Part shown: positions 59,301-64,000 of the stretch, one piece after another
Layout of the letters: each line of letters begins with the position of its first letter
Position numbering within the stretch: position 1 is the first letter of the stretch
Assembly: GCA_020796225.1 (NCBI GenBank)
Contig: CM036753.1
Coordinates: 4,021,001 to 4,085,000, forward strand
DNA length: 64,000 nucleotides
Source of the DNA: Arion vulgaris
Lineage: Eukaryota; Mollusca; Gastropoda; Stylommatophora; Arionidae
Direction of reading: 5' to 3'
The notes under the pieces: model-generated
Told to the model about the DNA's origin: nothing
Database searches by the model: none
The model's input: only the letters and a program-made list of their open reading frames with translations
Position numbers and translations under genes: made by a program

Positions 59301-59860
59301 TGTATGATGTTGATATCTACTGGTGTACCCTGTAGTTTTAATAGCATTACTCTCTCTGATATTGTCCAGAATCCTTTCACCATTTTTGCTCTCTCGTCAT
59401 CTAATATTATGCCTACTCCTTTTGTGTGATTGTTTCCTCCTGAATATATTATTCTAAAGTTGTCTGAATACATTTCTCCTGCACCTATCCATCTCATTTC
59501 ACTTATTCCTAATATGTTAAGTCCTGTTCTTGTCATTTCTTGCTTGATGTTTTCTAGTTTACCACTTTGTGCTAGAGTTCGAACGTTCCATGTTCCGATA
59601 TTTAAGAGTTGTTTTCTATCGGTCAGAAGATAGAGACAGTCATCATTTTTCGGGCATGTGATGGAGAGGTTTAGAACACATTGTGACAACCGGCTAAAAT
59701 CTAGGGTAGACGAGACGGAGGAAGACAGAGAGGGAAAATGTTGACTACCCTGACTTCATGGCACAGAAGAACGTCAACATCTGAGATGATATCAAACGTC
59801 GGAGACAGAGATTTGTGGAGATGCATGATCGCCTACGTTAGCCAGCACGGCACTCGCTCG
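56395..59860 (+). pseudogene. nLTR-B C-terminal region split by a minus-strand nLTR-B insertion
   Basis: Left piece 56415-56785 reads QFKYLGALVTSDGRC, KATFQKTISIICNKSLS, QCYIEPILTYGCES then a stop and further broken coding sequence; right piece 59627-59860 resumes at gtcatcatttttcgggcatg and ends with gatgcatgatcgcctacgtt and cactcgctcgtgacgat. Together they align end to end with 8235-8745. Confidence 0.9.
56786..59626 (-). pseudogene. nLTR-B-like retrotransposon with endonuclease and RT, nearly complete, 16-bp TSD
   Basis: 2.84-kb minus-strand insertion, the most complete mobile element here. From 59626 down it encodes an apurinic-type (EEP) endonuclease: NIGTWNVRTL, LGISEMRWIGAGE, IIQIYAPTTDS, VIVMGDFNAKVG-like (TIVMGDFNAKVG), NQIDYIMI and DCDSDHALLI, so the catalytic Asn, Glu, Asp and His are present. 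A one-base frameshift near 58235 separates it from the [32 protein letters not shown], motif [27 protein letters not shown], motif [13 protein letters not shown] second frameshift near 57430 leads to HRFKYLGTFLTPDGRC, QCYIEPILMYGSESWTL and ATEMWFYRRMLRIPWTAK; a third break lies near 57050. TSD AAGATAGAGACAATCA (56770-56785) against 59627-59642 with one change. It is dead but recent relative to its host copy. Confidence 0.92.
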
Positions 59861-60600
59861 TGACGATAATGTTATGCTAATATTGTGTTTTCTAATAGTG
59901 TTGTTACAGCTTATGCAAAGTATAGATAAAACTGCCACAGATAACATACACATCATATATAAGCAGATAGGAAGGTCATACATATTGATGCTAAAGAGAT
60001 AAATAGACCGAGAAGTTGGAGATAAATTGACGATGGTAAGAGATAAATAGACAGTGAGTGGTTAGGTTTAGCGAGGGAAGTGCTCAACTTTAATCGCGGT
60101 CAGAAGTGTATGTTTATGTCAGATAGAATAAGAAATTGTTGAATACGCACATGACCTTATCTTCTCGCCCAGTTTCCTGTTCTTCTTTGTAACCGGATCT
60201 AGACGCTTGAATATGATTTGAAGTTCTGTAGTAACAATAAAGAAAGGGAGTCAAAGAGAAGAGCAGATGTAGTGGTTTGAAGTTCTGTAGTAACAATGAA
60301 GAAAGGGAGTCAAAGAGAAGAGCAGATGTAGACAGAAGAGGGAAGAGAAAATGTGCGGAAGACAGTGTGAAGGATTATATAGAGAAGAAGAAGGGATAGA
60401 CAATGAGAGAGATTTAGTAATGAGTTGAGACGGGGATGTGAGGACGATAAGGTACAGAGGGTGAGTCAAATAGAGGAAAACGCTCATGGAGAGTAAAGTG
60501 TAAATAGGATGGGTGGAAGAGGTGGATTACAAGCGGGATAGATGTATAGGAGGTTAAGGGTGGTGGTATAAAAGTGGGTTTGGTACAGAGTGAATTGAAT
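59861..60600. repeat. Purine-rich sequence with a 59-bp duplication
   Basis: The segment gaagttctgtagtaacaat to agaagagcagatgtag is present twice at about 60219 and 60278. Otherwise AG-rich unique sequence. Confidence 0.75.
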
Positions 60601-61045
60601 GATTGATTGATTGATTGATAGGACCATCATCATTGCACTTCGGTGAGTAACCATGTATGTTCCGTTCTCTTTCTTACACGGGAAGATATCAGAGGTATTG
60701 CACGAACTTCGTAGCACCGGCGAGGGTCCCCGATGTTACTTTAAAGATAGTGAAAACATTTTGTAGGAATTGTATGTTTAAAATCTTTCTCATGAATATT
60801 GCCCCAGGGAAGCTATTTTTCAACCTGCTCTTCTCGAGTTTGAAATGTCAAGGGTTCTTTTACGTGCTCAACGTGAACACGGGACCTATGTTTTATCGTC
60901 CGTCTCCGATAGGACTAGGAACTCGATCTCACCTACACTGAGATCAGGGATCTATGGGAAAATATCAAGATGGCTTACCGAGGTAGCGAACCGAGTACCT
61001 TACTATTGAGAGACGAGCACCTAGCATATATGCCACAGAGACACC
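60601..61045 (-). mobile_element. SINE-4
   Basis: Tail tgattgattgattgattgat at 60600 on the left, head at the right with box-B-like GGTACTCGGTTCGC on the minus strand (about 60982-60995). Aligns with 24296-24728. Confidence 0.86.
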
Positions 61046-61384
61046 GTCAGATGCGAATAAAGTCAGGAAAGATAATGGAGTGAAATAGGATAAGACACAG
61101 AAGGGATGAGCAATGTAGATATAGCAGAGAGGGAAATAATATCCAGTAAATAATATAAATGAGAGAGAGAGAAAGAACAATAGAGATTCTTTTACAGAAG
61201 TAATTGAAGTAATGAGAGGGGCATGCGGCACTGAAGAAATGATATAATTGATGTGTTATTCTGGTGCAGAGAGAATGGAAGGAGTGAGAGTAGCACCTGA
61301 TACATTGAGAATAGAAGCAGTAAGAGATGACTGAGTGCAGGGGAGGGGGGATGATCTATCTTATTTTGAGAAGCAAAAAATAGT
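61046..61384. other. Purine-rich unique sequence
   Basis: Nothing recognised. Confidence 0.5.
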
Positions 61385-61610
61385 AACACTGCGACCTACA
61401 CGACATATCGTAGGAGGCGACTGCGGTAGGGACCTAGGGAAGATAACATAGTAAATAAAAATCGTCGCAGAAATCGAATGTGCTGGCCTACTTGTAGGTG
61501 CATACTTTCACAACTGACAGTCGCTCTTATGATCAGATCACATACAAATCACAAAGAGTGGTTTGACAAATGATTGATATGGAGCGTTAGATGAAGAAGA
61601 TTTGAACATG
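61385..61610 (+). mobile_element. SINE-1, degenerate
   Basis: Phrases cgacatatcgtaggaggcga, gcagaaatcgaatgtgctgg and tcacaaagagtggtttgaca correspond in order to the SINE-1 body at 50090-50245. About a third of positions have changed. Confidence 0.6.
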
Positions 61611-61635
61611 GTAAATCAAATAGTTAAGCAATTAC

Positions 61636-61765
61636 TGCTTGTTAGAGCTAAGAATGATATGTCGTCCAACTGATATGGAGGAATACTAGACATGAATCTG
61701 CTTGTTAGAGCTAGGAATGATATGTCGTCCAACTGATATGGAGGAATACTAGACATGAATCTGAA
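61636..61765 (+). repeat. About 64-bp tandem duplication
   Basis: CTGCTTGTTAGAGCTAAGAA through GAATACTAGACATGAAT occurs twice. Confidence 0.93.
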
Positions 61766-61859
61766 AACAACTTGTTTCATATTATTATTGTGGTGAAGTG
61801 GTTTGTCAAATAAACTACATTTTGCTGAATCTGTTAAATATTATAAGCAGTTTCTATAA

Positions 61860-62110
61860 ATAGTAGCATTCAGATAGTAGTACATTCCATCTAGTTGCAT
61901 TCAGATAGTAGTACATTCCACCTAGTTGCATTAAGATAGTAGTGTATTCATAAATAGTCATAAGTATTACTGCATTAAGAAAACATTCATAAATAGTCAT
62001 AAGTATTACTGACATTAGGAAAACATTCATGAATGTTCATAAGTATTACTGACATTAAGAAAACATTCATGAATGTTCAATGGTATTACAATATGAACAA
62101 CACTTTCATA
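61860..62110 (+). repeat. Short irregular tandem repeats
   Basis: GCATTCAGATAGTAGTACAT three times, then AAACATTCATAAATAGTCAT with GTATTACTGACATTAAG three to four times. Confidence 0.85.
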
Positions 62111-62239
62111 AATTTTTGTTACGGAGTTCGTGCTTTGTGCAACACTCTTGGCTAGTATCATTCCATTTATGCTGAGAGTTTTGGAGCCATAGGGAAACAA
62201 CTATTTTAATGAAGTAAATCTTTCGTCTTCAGAAAATTG

Positions 62240-62355
62240 TTTAATTCATAGACGGTCATTCTGTGAACATTTACTGTATTAAGAGCACATTCATAGATGT
62301 TCATTCTGTGAACATTTACTGTATTAAGAGCACATTCATAGATGTTCATTCTATT
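62240..62355 (+). repeat. 44-bp repeat, about 2.5 copies
   Basis: Unit TGTTCATTCTGTGAACATTT plus ACTGTATTAAGAGCACATTC. Confidence 0.9.
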
Positions 62356-62359
62356 ATTA

Positions 62360-63585
62360 TCCACTGCATCATGACATATGCATCCATGCTAACAAGATTT
62401 CATAGAAATTTAACGGAAACTGATGAAGAGACATCGCTGTGCATTGCAAGGTAGTTATTTCGTTTAGACGGCTTTTCCCGGGTCTAAGACTACATCTATT
62501 TTCTCTCATGATATGCACTGCTACTTTGATTACGTTAAGCGTGCTTTTGATGGTGCAAACTGTATTGGTTATTGCTGATTGCAGTGATCCCTCTGTATTT
62601 GTTAAAATGCTTAAGATCACAATACGTTCACATTTAACTGTACTATTTAAGATCAGTTAAACATCCTTCTCCACTGTTTACAAGTTTGAGTTCCTATTTC
62701 CCGTATTCATTTATTTGTCACTCAATATTTTCTTAAAGTTGTCAATTTTGTTGTGAAAAGAAAAAAATAGCAGCAATCTCGCTTTTTAAAATTAGGTTTG
62801 CTTCTGAGAATTGACTTAATTTTTCTGTGTTCTTTCCCTGGCTTATTTTTTTACATTAGTGGAATAAATAATACATGCATTCTTTCTTTAATATAACTCA
62901 CCTGACATTCAAAATGACATTGAATATTAGATTTTTGCTTTCCTAAAAACTTACAGGGTTGCGCAATACTGTATTAGAACTAGAACCCTTCACAGAACTA
63001 TTCAAATTAATGAAATGTAAATGAAATTAGAATCAACGTAATTTGAACCTGTTCTCCCCGCTCCTCTTACCACGTTGTTTACACATTTTCATTAATGTTG
63101 TGGCCTCGGCGTGGAAAGTTTACGAATAATATTTTGACGAAGTGGAAAGAACAAAAGGCTCTTAGTTCAATAATAAAACAGTTCTTCAAACAGTATTTGA
63201 CACATAATTCTAACACGAGCTATTAAGAAATAAATTCTATCAGACAACACGACTGACATGTTCATTGTTTCTCTGTTTACGTGACAGATATTGACAGGAG
63301 TAGACGATTCCTTCTGTGACAAGTTAAAGTCAATCTTCGTGAACTGGACAAAGACTTCATCTTGCACCAGAAAATATTTTTAGAACAGATTACATAATAC
63401 GAATCAACAGAACATCAATCAGAGATTTGTCTTCATCAAGTTAATAAGCCTCTATATTTGTTTAATGTACAACATGCTGTAGTTGCGTATGAAACTGGAC
63501 GCAAGGGTTTCACGTTCTCAGCTCACACCACACTTATCACAAAGAGTGGTTAACTTATTTGATAAGAGCGAACTCAATGAAATAG
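62360..63585. other. No gene recognised
   Basis: AT-rich sequence downstream of the last receptor exon found; I looked for the TM7 and cytoplasmic-tail exon and did not see it. Confidence 0.5.
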
Positions 63586-63589
63586 AAGA

Positions 63590-64000
63590 AAAACTTGTTA
63601 ATTTTGTTATGAAATTCTTAACAAAATGAAGGACTAGTTAATTTTGTTATAAAAATCCTTAACAAAATTAAAAATAGTTAATTTTGTTATCACATTCTTA
63701 ACAAAATGAAAAACTAGTTAATTTTGTTATCAAATTCTTAACACAATGAAAAACTAGTTAATTCTGTTATCAAATTCTTATCAAAATGAGAACTAGTTAA
63801 TTTTGTTATCACATTCTTAACAAAATGAGAACTAGTTAATTTTGTTATCAAATTCTTAATAAAATGAAAAACTATATAGTTAGTTTTGTTATAAAATTAT
63901 TATAAAAATGAAAAACTAGTTAATTTTGCTATAATATTTTTAACAAAATGAACAACTAGTTAATTTTCTGATCAAATTATTAACATAATAAATATCTAGT
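63590..64000 (+). repeat. 40-bp AT-rich minisatellite with internal inverted repeat, at least 10 copies
   Basis: Unit ACTAGTTAATTTTGTTATCA plus AATTCTTAACAAAATGAAAA. ATTTTGTTA and TAACAAAAT within each unit are exact reverse complements 9 bases apart. The array runs off the window. Confidence 0.95.

Noticed and set aside
56786..59626. Endonuclease/RT element as a currently active autonomous LINE
   Set aside because: Catalytic residues are present but at least two frameshifts split the ORF and a third break lies near 57050; no 5' UTR or promoter seen.
56147..64000. TM7 / cytoplasmic-tail exon
   Set aside because: No segment continuing Q-G-F-x-V with an upstream acceptor was recognised on the + strand.

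Overview
This is a piece of animal nuclear genome, AT-rich, with split genes, many retroposons and an unusually heavy load of tandem repeats. The mix of tRNA-derived SINEs, several non-LTR retrotransposon clades and a class B1 peptide-hormone receptor suggests a lophotrochozoan, probably a mollusc. The phylum is an inference and the species is not identifiable from what I can see.

The one host gene I can support is a class B1 (secretin-type) G-protein-coupled receptor on the + strand. Eight coding exons (8013-8122, 37607-37698, 39223-39376, 43014-43164, 46109-46169, 48230-48296, 54307-54389, 56011-56146) join in phase. They encode the end of the hormone-binding ectodomain and TM1 to the start of TM7. 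The first ectodomain exons (before position 1 or unrecognised) and the last exon(s) with the rest of TM7 and the tail (after 64000 or unrecognised) are missing. Intron 1 is about 29.5 kb and roughly half of it is tandem-repeat DNA.

The remaining sequence is retroposons and minisatellites. I sort the retroposons by eye into non-LTR families nLTR-A (3' tail AAG repeats), nLTR-B (tail GAT/TGAT repeats), nLTR-C (tail ATT repeats) and several further fragments, plus SINE families 1 to 7; these names are local to this answer. Target-site duplications (TSDs) show at least five nested insertions: nLTR-A in nLTR-B (20.9-22.3 kb), nLTR-B in nLTR-B (56.8-59.6 kb), nLTR-C in SINE-5 (44.5-45.6 kb), and SINE-2 in non-LTR remnants twice (16.8 kb, 51.4 kb). 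A 1.54-kb composite retroposon with a SINE-1 3' end sits at 40.5-42.0 kb between exact 15-bp TSDs.

The most interesting pattern is that many minisatellites appear to have grown out of retroposon sequence. The 46-bp array at 22.3-24.1 kb is an amplified piece of the nLTR-B C-terminal coding region with element sequence on both sides. The 41-bp array at 17.0-17.5 kb contains a SINE-2 TSD and non-LTR coding sequence. The 39-bp arrays at 3.2 and 11.5 kb are two inverted copies of one SINE whose head is amplified in both and whose body is amplified in only one. Zones at 9.3-10.4, 31.1-35.9 and 48.5-49.3 kb show single-base-indel heterogeneity that looks like poor long-read consensus rather than biology. 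All long open reading frames inside tandem arrays are artefacts of repeat periods divisible by three or lacking stops.
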